DNA from: Echinarachnius parma
Lineage: Eukaryota; Echinodermata; Echinoidea; Clypeasteroida; Echinarachniidae
Length of the DNA: 64,000 nt
Direction of reading: 5' to 3'
NCBI GenBank assembly: GCA_037951105.1
Contig: JBAMJV010007390.1
Coordinates: forward strand, 173,160-237,159
Positions within the stretch are counted from its first letter, which is position 1, and the number at the start of each line of letters is the position of its first letter. A model generated the notes under the pieces. That model saw only the letters and a program-made list of their open reading frames with translations, ran no database searches and was not told where the DNA came from. Below, piece after piece: positions 40,685 through 53,214 of the stretch. A program made the position numbers and the translations under genes.

Positions 40685-41480
40685 AGATGATACTATAATA
40701 ATAATAATAATAATAATATATATTTATATAGCGCAAATTGCAAAAAGCCTCTATAAGCTAAGCGCTTAACAATATATTTACATAAAATTCATACATGTGT
40801 TTAAAGGGAAAGTTGAGTTTTGGTAGAGAGGGCGCTAGACTACTTAATTGGTTTGTGAGGTAATGAAAAACTGAGTGTAAAATTTGAAAGAGCATAATAT
40901 TTAAACAATAAAATCATCTTTGTTTGATCAAAATCGGTTCAGAAACGGCTGAAATATCCATAAATATAACAATTTGTAATAAACCCGGGGCCCCGGGTTT
41001 ATTAGAGAATTTTGAACCAGCCGTTAAAAATTCAAAAAAATGCTTCCTCTTTTCAAAAAGTTACAAAATAGGTATTTAAATAGTTGTTGGTTATTTCTCT
41101 ATCTAATCACTATTTCAACAAAGCATCACATGCATAATATTTTATTCAAAATGGTTAAAACCGATGAGTGTTTAGAGAGCGCCCTCTTACGTTTTAACGG
41201 CTCTTTTTGAATGATAACATGATCTTTACTACGTCATTTGTAATTTTGTGTTCCTTTCTAGTTATAACTATTAGTTTGTAATGTAATGATGCAGGTTTTG
41301 GTTACTAAAATTCAGTTTCACTAAAACTGTACTCTCCTTACCAGAACTCAACTATCCCTTTAAACAAACATTAATGATCATAAAAGGCTAACTTAAACAA
41401 ATGAGTTTTTAACCTGGACTTAAACGTATCAACATTGTGGGAAGTGCGAATAATAAGGGGAAGATTATTCCATTAAAAAA
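40685..41480. repeat. TATATTTATATAGCGC-type repeat split by a MITE
   Basis: (ATA)n followed by TATTTATATAGCGCAAATTG and CTAAGCGCTTAACAATATA begins the repeat. After the MITE at 40801-41363 it resumes with AATGAGTTTTTAACCTGGAC and TTAAACGTATCAACATTGTG. A common dispersed repeat pattern. Confidence 0.65.
40801..41363. mobile_element. TTAA MITE family A, copy 4 (best preserved)
   Basis: TTAA on both sides; ends AGGGAAAGTTGAGTTTTGGT and CCAGAACTCAACTATCCCT. A perfect 28-bp palindrome sits at 40977-41004 (left arm TAATAAACCCGGGG). Outside it, AACGGCTG at 40945 and CAGCCGTT at 41018 form a second inverted pair. Confidence 0.95.
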
Positions 41481-41523
41481 AAAAATCATATATACGAGAC
41501 CCGTAACATTATATGACATAGAG

Positions 41524-41603
41524 TTGTGATAGCTCTGTTGGTATGCAGCGGCTGGACGATGATCTGTAAGTCGCTGGTTCGACTCTCGTCACGGTCATTT
41601 TTG
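41524..41603 (+). other. tRNA-derived SINE-like segment
   Basis: GATAGCTCTGTTGGTATGCA resembles a pol III A-box/D-arm, and GCTGGTTCGACTCTCG about 45 bp further on matches a B-box/T-arm. The acceptor stem does not pair well and no clear anticodon loop is seen, so this is tRNA-derived rather than a working tRNA gene. Confidence 0.45.
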
Positions 41604-41683
41604 TATTTGCTCCGATATAATAGTATAGGTCTATAACGTCGTGCTAATGTTGGGAACCACTTAAGGTCAACAACTTCTCAAAA

Positions 41684-41870
41684 GTACGGGGGGGGGGGGG
41701 GGCATTGCGAGGGAGTGAAGCGACCGAGAAGGGGAGGGGTGTACCCCTCCCACTGTAAGGAGCTTTTGCAGTTTTTTTTAACCTGAAAATATGGTGTAAT
41801 TTGGTGCATACCTGAGACAGAAATTGTACATGATATATAGTGCAAGATAAGGAATGACACATAACTCAAT
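41684..41870. repeat. Dispersed repeat with CATTGCGAGGGAG
   Basis: A G14 tract, then GCATTGCGAGGGAGTGAAGC, TACCCCTCCCACTGTAAGG, AGCTTTTGCAGTTTT and TGGTGCATACCTGAGACAG. The same order recurs at 44921-45140 and in part at 45300-45500. Confidence 0.75.
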
Positions 41871-42717
41871 TAAAACAAACATGAAAAAGTTCAGGGGTGG
41901 GGCAATCCCTTCCACTTTCAAATGGGTGTGTGTGTGTGTGTGGAGGGGGGTGACCTCCGCCCCACCTGTTGCCCATGGAACCGCTTACTATTGCGATAGG
42001 CAGTCCCAAGTTTCAACATGATTGGTGCTATATAATTATGATCTTGGTCGAACTCGACATAACTGGCTTATGCCCTCAAAATTAGGGTTCGATGTGAACC
42101 GAGTCAATTACTTCTGCACTATGTATTGTGTGTGATCTTTGTTTCCCCATGTTGTTGATGTTGTTCTTCCCCATACATCATCAGATGCGTAGCGATGTGG
42201 GATGGAGCAGGTAGGGCTATTAACCCCCCTCTCCACCCCAACCCCCATCATCCCCCTTTTCTGATTTTTTCCCCATTTTAGCCCCTTCTGTGGATCCCAA
42301 TATTGTAAAAATAAAGCTCGCGTTGGCCTCATCAGGGGTGACACCATGCACCCCTAAGTTAGCCTCCTTTCTGGGTTGACCTAGCCTGACTTCCCGACTC
42401 TATAACTATAAGCACACATCAGTTTATACCCATGTCACATAATTACCTCCGCTCTGAAATAAGTTGGCAACGTAAGACAGCAACTGACTAAAATAAATCA
42501 CTTTTGCCCTGGGATGTGATAATGTTACGTTTTTTCGAATAATTCGTTGAAAGTGTAATTCATGGAACATGTTTTTGCTAGCTTATTTCGCTCGCGTCTT
42601 TTATCTGTGAATGTTGCATAGTGTTGTTAACAGAAATAAATAAACAAACAAACAAACGAATAAACAAACAAGCAAGCAAACATTCAAAATAGTGGATACT
42701 AGATATTTTGGACTGTC

Positions 42718-42783
42718 ATGTCGGCGACCGAAATTTATGCGATACCGGCCAGCGATGTGGAGAACAACATTACGGGGAGAATG
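42718..42783 (+). CDS. Unidentified gene 3, candidate first coding exon A
   Basis: ATG in fair context (G at -3) opens a 22-codon frame, MSATEIYAIPASDVENNITG then RM, ending exactly at the strong donor ATG|GTGAGT in phase 0. It is preceded by an (AAAC)n-like stretch. No matching second exon was found nearby. The first exon that fits by phase is at 54184, about 11.4 kb away. The family is not recognised. Confidence 0.5.
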
Positions 42784-43967
42784 GTGAGTGTGATTTTGAA
42801 AACATTTGAAATTATCTCAGTTTGAATAAAAATGCGTATTTCTGAAAACTAAATCAATGCATGCCCTTCTATGTCGATTATTTAAATGTGTGCATGCCTT
42901 CGTTTCTGTTATGTCATTTGTTACAATGCCGATTGGATCGTTATGAATGCTTATTTTATAAAGATGATTATGATATTATTACGCACAATTATGTTTTTTC
43001 TTCTTCAAATATGAGATAATGAGACACATAATCAATTTCTATGTCACCTCTGGTGATATTTTGCTCATTCTGCAATGCAATGCAATTTTAATATTAGATT
43101 ATAAACCAGATTACAAACATAACAGCGGTTATATTGGAATTGTGTGAAGAGCGTGGTTAATTTGTGCAACTCCGGCACGACGTGGATTAAATTCCGTATT
43201 GACGTTGTCTAGGTTGAGAGGCTCACGGGATGGGGCGGGGGGGGGGGGGGGGGTGGGGGGAGTCGCTTGGGATCTTCGCGGTGAATCAAGGCACCATGCA
43301 AGGTCGCAACAAAATTGATCATTTTCTTGTGATAGTGACTGACCAGCACAATGATGAACCTGACCTCAATTCCAGGTCTGCGTAAAAATAAAAATGACCA
43401 TTATAGCGTAGCGTACATAAGGGCAAGTGAGCAATTGTCCAACTGAAACATAATTATTAATTTTGCGCAGTGCAGCCCCCCCCCCCCCCTCCCCAATCCT
43501 CTGTGGACGAGATGATACATTATAGGACAAATGTACATGCCTTATTGACCTTGGCTCGCGTTGCACGTATTTAGGGTGGGTGCGGGGGTCTAGCCCTCAC
43601 CCAAGCCGGGCTACGCCAATGGGATTCAATTCATAAGTAAGCCTATATGAAAACGTGTCGGGAACCCGCGGTGCCCTATAGATTTAATTGAGAGTTAGTT
43701 TCCATGGAAAGGTTTCAGACCGAATTGAGGGCGCTATGTAAAAACATTTTGCAGAGCCGTATGTCGACGGCTCCGACATTTAGCTTGTTACAGAGGAGTT
43801 TATAAGAAGACATTATTTCAGAATGGACAAATGTTATTATCAACTGTGGACAATGTTAATACTACATGAATTCAAAATAGCCACATTACCATGCTTACTC
43901 GGATATATTTTATAGTCTATGTGCCGTATAAAGGCACTCTGTATAGGAAATGGTCTTTTTTTTTTAA

Positions 43968-44110
43968 TTAAAGGGACTGACTTTACAGTTTTAGCTTAGA
44001 GGGCGCTTCAAAAAATAATTTGTTGTGAGGTAATACAAAAAACAACAATTTGTAATTAAAAGATGTGATTTTGGTGACAAAATACAATTTTGTTTGATTA
44101 ACATCGGATA
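43968..44110. mobile_element. Diverged fragment related to TTAA MITE family A
   Basis: TTAAAGGGACTGACTTTACA, TTAGAGGGCGCTTCAAAA and GTGAGGTAATACAAAA follow the order of family A end motifs, but only the first ~140 bp is present. Confidence 0.5.
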
Positions 44111-44920
44111 TTATACTTTAAATAAGGTACGGATCGCACAGATATTATTCGGTCGATTGAACAATCTTTACAAAATCTCCACATCCTTGAAATACAAGTA
44201 TTATAGAGCGTCATGTATCTAGGTGCCCTATTCAGAGGCGAATTATTACCCTTGGTCATCAGGTACAGTTCAAACCCGCACAATTATCTTGTGCACCATC
44301 TCTGCTCCCAGGGGAGCATTCTAGCCATCGATATGTATCGATATGACTAGTAGCACAGCGTGGACAAACAGATTGGGGAGGGGATATATATGTATATATA
44401 TTTTTGTTAAGGATTTGCCCCTTATATGTTGTATTGTTTTGCCAAATTATTGGGGGCACGTGCCCCACATACCCCCCCCCCCCCCCCCCCCCACTCTTCC
44501 AAACACACACACCCGCAGCTACGCCATTGGGTGTGGCTTTGCAATTGATTCTCTTGTAATTTCTCGAGAATACCACTCATGCAGAGCTGCATCATAGAGG
44601 AGCAGCGCCCTCTAAATAATATCTGCGTATAATTGCCAACATAATTTGCGGTGAGTGAGGGCGTGAATTCTGCAGTGATCTGTTTTGGTTTTGGGTATAC
44701 CGTTTTGTCTAGTAAATAGAAAAGGCGCCACTACGGCTAGGATTAATCCAGCTACAAGCGGGAAAACATATTGAAGCAATCAGGGGATTAAAGGGGTGAC
44801 ACCTTGCATGCATGGGCTTACTGCTGAATCATCTCGCAAAGTTGAGACATGCAATATAATAATGATGAAAATTCTCGTTATGATAATGCGTCACCATGCA
44901 TGGCGTAATGAGCAAAAACT

Positions 44921-45140
44921 TGGGGGGGGGGGGGGGGCTAAAACAAATCCGCATCACCACCGGATATTGCGAGGGAGCGAAGAGACCAAGCCCGAAAGAG
45001 CGAAGCGACTGAGCGGGGGGTGGGGGGGGGGGGGGGTGTGGGAGGGGGTGTCCCCCCTCCCACGGTAGGGAGCTTTAGCATTTTTGGACTTGAAATTGTG
45101 CAATCTGGTGCATATCTGGAAAGGAAAATCTGACTTGACG
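44921..45140. repeat. Dispersed repeat with CATTGCGAGGGAG, copy 2
   Basis: G17 tract, ATTGCGAGGGAGCGAAGAG, a second G-rich tract at 45015-45036, CCCCTCCCACGGTAGGGAGC, and TGGTGCATATCTGGAAAGG. Partial repetition follows at 45300-45500 (TGGTGCATACTTGGGAAGG). Confidence 0.75.
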
Positions 45141-45957
45141 ACATGTACTATAATGTGCGTTAGTGCGTCATCATCGTCATGATTCTTAACCAGAAGAGGT
45201 TATTATTGATTCATGAAGAAAAACAAAAATGCACCCCCAAAATAATATTCGCAAAGTGAAATATTCAGTTCAAACAGTGCATCAAAAGCATTATTTCATG
45301 ACAAAACAACAATGCATTGTATTCCAGACGTATACAAGACCGATTCCCGAGGGCGCGAAATGATAACCGGGAGGGGGAAGGGTGATGGGAGGGTGTGATG
45401 GTACGTGGGTGCACGGTAAAGGTGCTTTTGCAATGTTTTAGTTGAAATTATGCAATCTGGTGCATACTTGGGAAGGAAATTAGACTTGACATGAAGTAAA
45501 ATCTGAGTTGTCTTGTCTAAATAAATATTCTTTTCTTGCAATCACTGTTATCGAATTAGATAAAAGCCATGATTTAAATTTATTTGGGGGGCAAGCGCCC
45601 CCAAGCCCCCCCCCCCCCCCCCACACCAGTACGCCTGCACGACAGGTAGTGGCGTAGCTACGGGGTTGGGAGGGGGTGGGGGTGTGTGCCCCCAATAATT
45701 TAAGAAAAAACAATTAAAAAACATAAGGGGAACATTTTTTGAACAAAACAAAGAAATACATTATAGGGTGTGCCCCCAATCAATCCGACCACATATACGC
45801 GACTGACATATTGTCAGAGCTATGGGACAACGACTCTATGTGGTAGGATCTTCCTTGCCTTTCCACTTTTGGTTAAAAAAAATATATATATACATCATGA
45901 TATAATATAATTTATATCGGACAGTTATTTATGGACCATCTCAGTTGTATTTCTACC

Positions 45958-46070
45958 AGCCGCCCCCCCCCCAAAAAAACAAAAAAACAAAAAAACAAAC
46001 AAACAAAAACAAAAACAACAAACAAACAAAACAACAACAACAACAACAAACAAACAACAACAAAAAACAG
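45958..46070. repeat. (CAAAA)n/(CAA)n low-complexity tract
   Basis: C9 followed by about 100 bp of CAAAA, CAAAC and CAACAA units. Confidence 0.93.
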
Positions 46071-47049
46071 GCAAGAGCGCCTAGTTATATGTTATGTTAT
46101 AATTATTATGTCGTTACTCGTTAGATAGAATGACCCATTTTTAGAATGCACCCCAACACATAATCAGATTAATTTCCAGAAGTAAATTTGGGCAAATTAG
46201 AATGTCCCCACGGATTTGAAACATGTCCACACTCGAGAAAAATTAGTACATCTCAAGGCTTATATGCAAAGGACGGAAACATTTCAAGATTACAGGAAAA
46301 GGATAAATATTAATGATCCAAAATGTGTTCTGTTTTTTGTCTTCTTGGTGTTTTGACCAACACTGTTATGAATACTTTCATAATTTATTAGAAGAATTTA
46401 TCTAATTATGGACCCTCGGAAAAAGAGATCACTCTTCACCGGAGACCCAAATGGCCTACCCCTCTCGTTCTCTCACACATGTACGTCAAACCGATATAAT
46501 ACACGCCCACATAATCATACACCGCATGAACCAAAATGTGATTGTCAATAAATTAATTAAATGAACACCTAATCAATGATCAATATATATAATTGATTAA
46601 TTCAATATTTCATGTATTGAATCATTTATCCATTATATGGAAGCATTAAATTAAGTTAGCAGCAAAAACAAAATATACACAAATGTATATATAAATAATA
46701 AACAAAATAATGAATACATGTATAGAGGCACGGTGGAGGACCCCGCCCCATCCCTTCCCTTTATACTGCATGAAGTACTGTCACCTTTATATTGCTTACA
46801 TGTGGGCATTTAAATAATTAAATAAATAGCAGTAGCACAATTCTGGTGAAATTATGAGCATCCCCAAGTGCTTGGGTCCCCGAGGCCCCCTGCTCCTGTC
46901 TCATATAGTTGACCTTAGACAAAACAAATCCGTCTCTGTTCCGACGGTGTACGTACTGTAAATGTTCAGATTTATTAAAGAAGCTCCCATATATAGAGTT
47001 GGTTATTTCTGACTAGGTTGTATGGTGGCCCTGAAGGGACATCGTGAAT

Positions 47050-47254
47050 CGTGAACTTTGATGCCAAATTCACGACGAAATATGCGACGTCGTGAACTTT
47101 GATGCCAAATTCACGACGAAATATGCGACGTCGTGAACTTTGATGCCAAATTCACGACGAAATATGCGACGTCGTGAACTTTGATGCCAAATTCACGACG
47201 AAATATGCGACGTCGTGAACTTTGATGCCAAATTCACGACAAAATATGCGACGT
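47050..47254. repeat. 41-bp tandem array with self-pairing units
   Basis: Five nearly identical units containing GTGAACTTTGATGCCAAATT, CACGACGAAATATGCGACGT. At each unit junction TTCACGACG and CGTCGTGAA form a 9-bp stem around a 10-nt loop, so the array can fold as a chain of hairpins. Confidence 0.95.
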
Positions 47255-47270
47255 CGTATATTTCATCGCA

Positions 47271-47326
47271 AACTTTGTTGCAAAATTCACGACGAAATAT
47301 TTCGTCGTGAATTTTGCAACAAAGTT
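47271..47326. repeat. Perfect 56-bp palindrome
   Basis: The left arm starts AACTTTGTTGCAAAATTCAC and ends GACGAAAT at 47298; the right arm mirrors it exactly to 47326 with no loop. Its sequence is built from the same TTCACGACGAAAT words as the adjacent 41-bp array. Confidence 0.97.
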
Positions 47327-47404
47327 CACAATAAAATATGCAACGAAATATGCCACAAGTCGTATACTTCGTCGTGATTTGTTTCTATTGCTTGAGCGGT
47401 ATCC

Positions 47405-47703
47405 ATTACCTTCTCGGTTTGAGGGGGTTTAATTAAATATGAACAGAGAATGGGACTACTATAGGGAGGGGAGAAGGAGGAGGGCATAACAATGTTTTAT
47501 GGATGGCTAGGGGTAGCCAGGGGGGGGGGGGGGGGTGTGCTGGTTTAGGGGATATAAAGAAGTGTATCATTACCTCCTTGGTTTGAGGGGGTTAAATTGA
47601 AATAATATGCACAGAGAATGGGACTACTATGGGGAGGGGAGAAAGGGGATGGGCATAATAATGTTTTCTGGATGGCTAGGGGTAGCCAAGGGATAGCCAA
47701 GGT
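47405..47703. repeat. Two-copy tandem duplication, period about 163 bp
   Basis: TTTGAGGGGGTT, ACAGAGAATGGGACTACTAT, GGGAGGGGAGAA and GGATGGCTAGGGGTAGCCA occur in the same order twice, starting near 47411 and 47577. The first copy carries a G17 tract. Confidence 0.88.
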
Positions 47704-47705
47704 AC

Positions 47706-47904
47706 ATAGTTATGACTATCCAGTGGGTAGTTACAAATCTGAACAAAAGTAAATATCTTTTTCACGGAAGGGAAATTCGACAAACCAAAACCTGTCCCAT
47801 GCTTCGATTGGCTATTCTATACAAATACAACAATTTGAGAGAACCACTATATAGATTTATAAGTAAGTTTTGTGGATTCGGACAAAGTTACTACATCCGT
47901 TTAA
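47706..47904. mobile_element. TTAA MITE family B, partial copy
   Basis: Right half only: TATCCAGTGGGTAGTTACAA, CCTGTCCCATGCTTCGATTG, AAGTTTTGTGGATTCGGACA and the end CTACATCCGTTTAA. Confidence 0.78.
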
Positions 47905-48814
47905 GCATGTATACCACTACACATTTTGTAATGTACTCAGTCTTGGAGAGCCCACTAGTACCTCCTTGGAAAGACTACTGATCGTGTTAAATAGCATACT
48001 GTGCTAGTGGGTGATGTGAGGGTTAAAGTGTGCCTCCAGACGTAAATAATCATAATGATAATTGATTGACCCCGTCAAGTTATATAAGCAAAATATTAAC
48101 TGCCCTCGACCGGTCTCGTGGATACTCTGTCTGGCAACCGAATGACCGGCGCCACAAATAGAATCTTGAGAGATGGATAGGTGGCTACTAACAATAACAT
48201 GACTATATTATAATCGTTTTTGCGTGATCACTTTGCAACGTGATCATCAGAGATAGATGGACGATAAGGAAAGGAAATAATGATTGTCACCTGCCTGCAT
48301 TTGAAAAGCTTTGATCGATCATCCTAAATAAATTACACAATTATGACTTGTATCATCATAGAGGGTATGATTGCAGTTTAGGAAGAGATAGAATATTAAC
48401 AAAGGAGGCGAGTTCTTAGCAATTCGTGTTGTACGTTGCTGTATGATTGTGGAGTTGTGAAGGATATAAAGACGGTTTATTTTCATCTTGTATAACTGCG
48501 ATGATGTTGTTTTTTTCGGGAGAGATTTAAAGCTGCAAACGAACGTTGTAGCCTATTTCGTGTGCTTGCAATGTTCGAGGGTGCCAAAGCGTGAATCATT
48601 ACGGTACTTAGACATTGCCCTTACTATATAATAAATTATGAACAATGATGACACGAAAAAATTTGATGCCGAATAATAATGTTAATCCGCAACCTCCTTC
48701 GCGGGGGGCGACGACAAACATAAGGGGATTAGCGCTACTGCAGGTGTAATTGGGGGGCGCTGGAACATTCAATACAGGGGAAAGACGGAATGGTTTGTTG
48801 TGATTGTCATTCTC

Positions 48815-48970
48815 CCTCCCACCCCCCCCCCCCCCCCTCCTCTATTACCCTTTCACACACGTACCCTATACCTCTACTTATAGCTTTATACTGACTTTAA
48901 TGACTTTCCGCCAGTCGTTTTAACGCCCCCCTTTGTTTCAGGGTGGGGGGGGGGGGGGGGGGGGGGGGGA
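48815..48970. repeat. Paired long poly-C and poly-G tracts
   Basis: C18 near 48820-48838 and G25 near 48945-48969, about 110 bp apart and complementary, so the segment could form a G/C-clamped hairpin or G-quadruplexes. Confidence 0.9.
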
Positions 48971-49990
48971 GGGGGCATTTGAGTACTTATGATTCTACGA
49001 TTACTAAATATTCACCTCCGAAGTGAACATGGTGAACAGTATTGCCATTGTCCTCTGCCAATGTTACCAAGTTCCATAGAAAAGGGTGATAGTTAGAAAC
49101 ATTTGAAAAGAAAATAAGGGCATCCTCGGGTATAGACCGACAATCCAGTCTATATTCCGAGGGTTAGTTCCACTGAGACTGTGTCTTGTTTCATTATCAT
49201 ATTACACTATCTTGTTCCCTTCGTATGGAGGGGATAGGATGACGTCATAATATTAAAGGACCCCTCCAGAACGAGGTGGATTTTTCTGTCTACCTCGGGT
49301 GTTGCCTCCTATTGTCTATTGTCTTATAACAGTGTTCACATGCTCTGTGTCACAGAAAAGTCTGAAAAGTCACTAAATATACCTACTTCAGTGGTGTAGC
49401 CAATTATGTCAACCGAGATGAGGGCAAAAACTGAAGGGGCGGCTGAGATGGGGAAAGAACAAAATTTTATGTATCTATAGTCAAAACAATATATTTTGCT
49501 ACATAAAAAAAGATGTGTTTTTTTTTCTATAATAATACCTACAATATGTTATATGTTGAATAGAATACAAAATCTACCCCAAAAATATAATAGATGTGAG
49601 GGTTAGCAATTGCCCCCCCCCCCCCCCCTCCCACGACAGATATATGGATCTCAACCTTTGTTGTGACAACAGGTGGTATATCGTATATCGCGTGTGTCCT
49701 GTAATTTGTGGCCGAAGCTGACTCATGTGCACGGTCATTGTTCATCATTACTCTTAGGAACAGGCGGAATAATAATACCCAATTGTTTCACCCCGGCCCC
49801 TCAAGTAGATTTGAAATGTGTCGTTGTTATTTAGAATTGAAAGCGGGTGTAGGGAGGCTCTTTTGTATATCCTAGCGTTGTATAAAGATGATCATAAAGA
49901 TACAGATATTGTACTTTGTAGCGAACCATTTGAAAATAAAATTAAATAATGTGTTATGTATCCATATTTTGTATTAAGTCTACATATCCT

Positions 49991-50226
49991 TAATGGCCCG
50001 GTCAGATATCACTGCGGATATCGGAATCGTATGCCCAACGAATAGACAATTTGCGAAATTAAATTATCCGGTGATGAAAGTCGTCTCCATTGCTTCATGT
50101 ACAAAACATAGAACAACGTACATCACCGGACAAGGAACGGACAAGAAACGTATAGAACGGATGGAAAATTTAGCTCTCCGTTTGACGTCCGTTTGCGCAA
50201 TCCGTTGATATCTGACCGGGCCATTA
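49991..50226. mobile_element. MITE with ATGGCCCGGTCAGATATCA ends
   Basis: ATGGCCCGGTCAGATATCA at 49993 is mirrored by TGATATCTGACCGGGCCAT ending at 50223, with TA on each side. This fits a Tc1/mariner-type non-autonomous element. The 71-codon frame inside is incidental. Confidence 0.85.
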
Positions 50227-52680
50227 TATTGTTACTTCACTGACTTTAAAAACTGAAGCATTATTCATTTTGTTTGTTACTCATTATCTCTATTAGATTA
50301 GCATAAACCGTTTATTAGGACCATATTTTGTTTTGCACATTATTTCCATATATTAATGAGTAAGCAATTAGGAATTATTCGATTGCAATTTCTTTAACTT
50401 GGTATAAAAATACAATTCTGTCTTAAAGACATTGAAAACGGAAAGACAAACAATGCAAAACATGATTCATTCATCAATGATAATAGTTCAGTATTGTTTA
50501 TTGTTTATAGATCTGAAACAAATAATGTCAAAAATATGTACATTAGAAAGTGAGTAACTGACAGCTTAAGGACAAGTTTCGATACATATAAAGCCATGTC
50601 AAATGGAGAAAAGTTTGTAATGAATTTAGAACAATGTTATTATCACTGAACATACAGTATACAGTCAATATTTTTGTTGCCAGGGGGGCGATGGCCGAGT
50701 TTTATTTCCCAATCAAATTATATGATTTTGCCCAGTTATTGCCCGAAATGATATGATTCATCCCGAAATGAGATGGTTTTGAACAAGTTTATGGTGTCTT
50801 TTGCCCGGTTATTGTCGGTTTTCAAACTGTCAAGGGGGGCAACTGCAGCACCCCACCTTGTACGCGAATGATTATTGTTAAATATTTATTGCATTCTCCT
50901 CAGTGATTGTGAAAGAATAAAGGCAGCAATGTTGCCAAGGTGGACAAGGACTCTCACATTAATTGGGTTCCAGTGACGTAGCCAAGAATTCTGCTGGGGG
51001 CGGGGGCTCCACCAAATAAAAGAACCCCCTTCTACCGACTAACAAGCGACCAAGCAAGCACCCACACACAAATGCCGAGCCTGAGGGCGGGGGGGGGGGG
51101 GGGGGGGAGGTGGGGGGGGGGATCAGGCCCAGGTGCCACCCTTCCTCTCACTATACTCAGTATACACAGAGTGCACCCCACCCAAACTCCCGCGGCGAGG
51201 GAACACCCAATTTTGTTTCAGAAAATACCCCCTTCTTTATTAAAAACCATTAAAATCATAATCTGAATTTACCATGATTACAGCACTGTGTGAAAGTCCC
51301 TATAGTTGGATCATTCATATTAATTGTTTAAGTGTTACCTATTTTCTGGTCAATAGGGATGGTGGAAGAAGGTCACATTTATCAAGTCCATTGTTTTTTC
51401 AATGACCCTGCATTTTGTTTGTATGCGGATTAACAATCATTATAATAGGTTTATGATGGAATTCGTATCATGCCAAAAGAGTTATCCTATAAAGGTTAAA
51501 TGTAGTGTTATTATAATTTACACTAATTATTCTATCTACATTGTGTGCAAACATAACATGCTTCAAACATGAATTCATAACACGTGCCAACGTTGTTTTG
51601 CAAAGTAATTAGTAATAATCATAAAAATAACAACGTTCATGGTAAAAACTTATTTGAAATTGAGCACTATCCTATTTATATTCTCATGTTTGTGCATTTT
51701 GAACTCGTTATTATATAAGTTCAACACACGATTTCATTTGTAAGAATGTTCTACGGTTTATCTGTGTATAGCAAAATGTATGTAATTTTAGTCTGGATTA
51801 ATTTCTTCTGCAATTTTAAAATCACCTCGAGTAGCGTAAAGGGTGTACACCAAGGGGGAACAAAAATGTGTCCTTCCCCGTGTGAACATTTATAATACAG
51901 AAATATATAGCGTACATGACACGGACCACGGTGCCACCCCGCCCCCTCTTTTTATCCCCCATCTGATTTTAAATTAAATTAAATTATCTACAATAACACA
52001 AACAAAAACTGTCAGAATATATATAGGTAAAATTGAACCAGCAATAGCGAATTAAGACTGCTAGACGAGGCCAGTCCTTTCACAATATAATCAACATAAT
52101 ATTTCAACATTTTGTTACTATATGGTACAACGTATTTACAATAATTACATAAATCGTTGTTATAATACATATCTACATGACCTTTTAACCTCGCCATGCC
52201 ACCAGTAATACCATATTAAGACAAGTACCGTGTTGTTTCTTCAAGAATTATCTTCTGAGGACGATGCTAATTGATTGGATCATATCATGTCACCATGATC
52301 ACCAACCTTACATTATAAGCCAGCGGATGTTAGGGGGGAAGGTGTGAGTAATCACTTTTGCTCAATCGCTAAGATTGATTATTCACCACGAATCTATATT
52401 ATCCGTATACGATCATGTACTTTGTTGGTATTTCAGTGGCTTAGCTATAAGGATGGGTGCAATTGCGGCCCCCCCCCCCCCCCCCTTCCCTTGCGCTAAG
52501 TTCAAGTTCAATTTAATGACAATTTTAGCGTGCGCCCCGTCATGCCCGTGTGTATATTGCTCAGGGATGCCCGGTCACTTTGATAGAACAGACAATCTGT
52601 TTCCTATAATACACTTACTATTTACACTCTGTGTTGATGTATTTGACCGTGAACGGGTTAAACTTGCGCGCCGTGCGTAA
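50227..52680. other. Intergenic or gene 3 intron, repeats only
   Basis: AT-rich sequence with poly-G/C tracts near 51088-51107 and 52470-52485, each close to a GACGTAGCC or TTAGCTATA motif. No exon recognised. Confidence 0.45.
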
Positions 52681-52990
52681 ATCAGAATTGTACACTCACT
52701 CATTCAGCAGTGGTCACTCACTATTATAGCTGTCAACAGCTGTTGTTCCCCCAAAGTTGATTACAGAAATGATTTCACGTTACCATCCCTGACACTGATT
52801 GAAAGTTTGTCGCATCGCATTGTTGGTGATATTGGGAGGGTTAATACCATAACCACTAGTTTTTAGTCATGTGCGCCCCGTGTGTACAATTGTATATGCA
52901 CTCATTCAGAATGCAGTATATATAGCGAGGGCAGCTGCTGTCGGTAAAGTTGATTAGCCTACATTTGCTATGATTTCACAACTACTCTTA
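52680..52990 (+). promoter_or_regulatory. Duplicated promoter-like block upstream of exon B
   Basis: Two diverged copies about 190 bp apart share CACTCATTCAG, AAAGTTGATTA and ATGATTTCAC. The second contains GTATATATAGC (possible TATA box near 52915) and the E-box CAGCTG. It lies about 700 bp upstream of exon B. Promoter function is inferred. Confidence 0.3.
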
Positions 52991-53214
52991 CTATATTATG
53001 GAGTCTAGCTACTGATCCATAGTTTGGCTCATCCTGTACAATTTTCATTTGTCATCAGTCGTTCTTTGCGGAAAGGCGGGTGGGAGAAAAATCGAATTAT
53101 CACAGTGAGTTCAAGGTGTTCGTTTAGTGAGAGACTGTTGGATTTTGCATCACTGCTATATCCTTTTCTCCCTGAGTTATTGTGTTTTTGTGCGACTTTC
53201 GGGACAATGTTTTT

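Noticed and set aside
41524..41603. Functional tRNA gene
   Set aside because: A and B boxes are present, but the acceptor stem and anticodon loop do not fold; kept only as a SINE-like segment.
47050..47326. Possible CRISPR-like array
   Set aside because: Units are directly tandem with no unique spacers, and the genome is eukaryotic.
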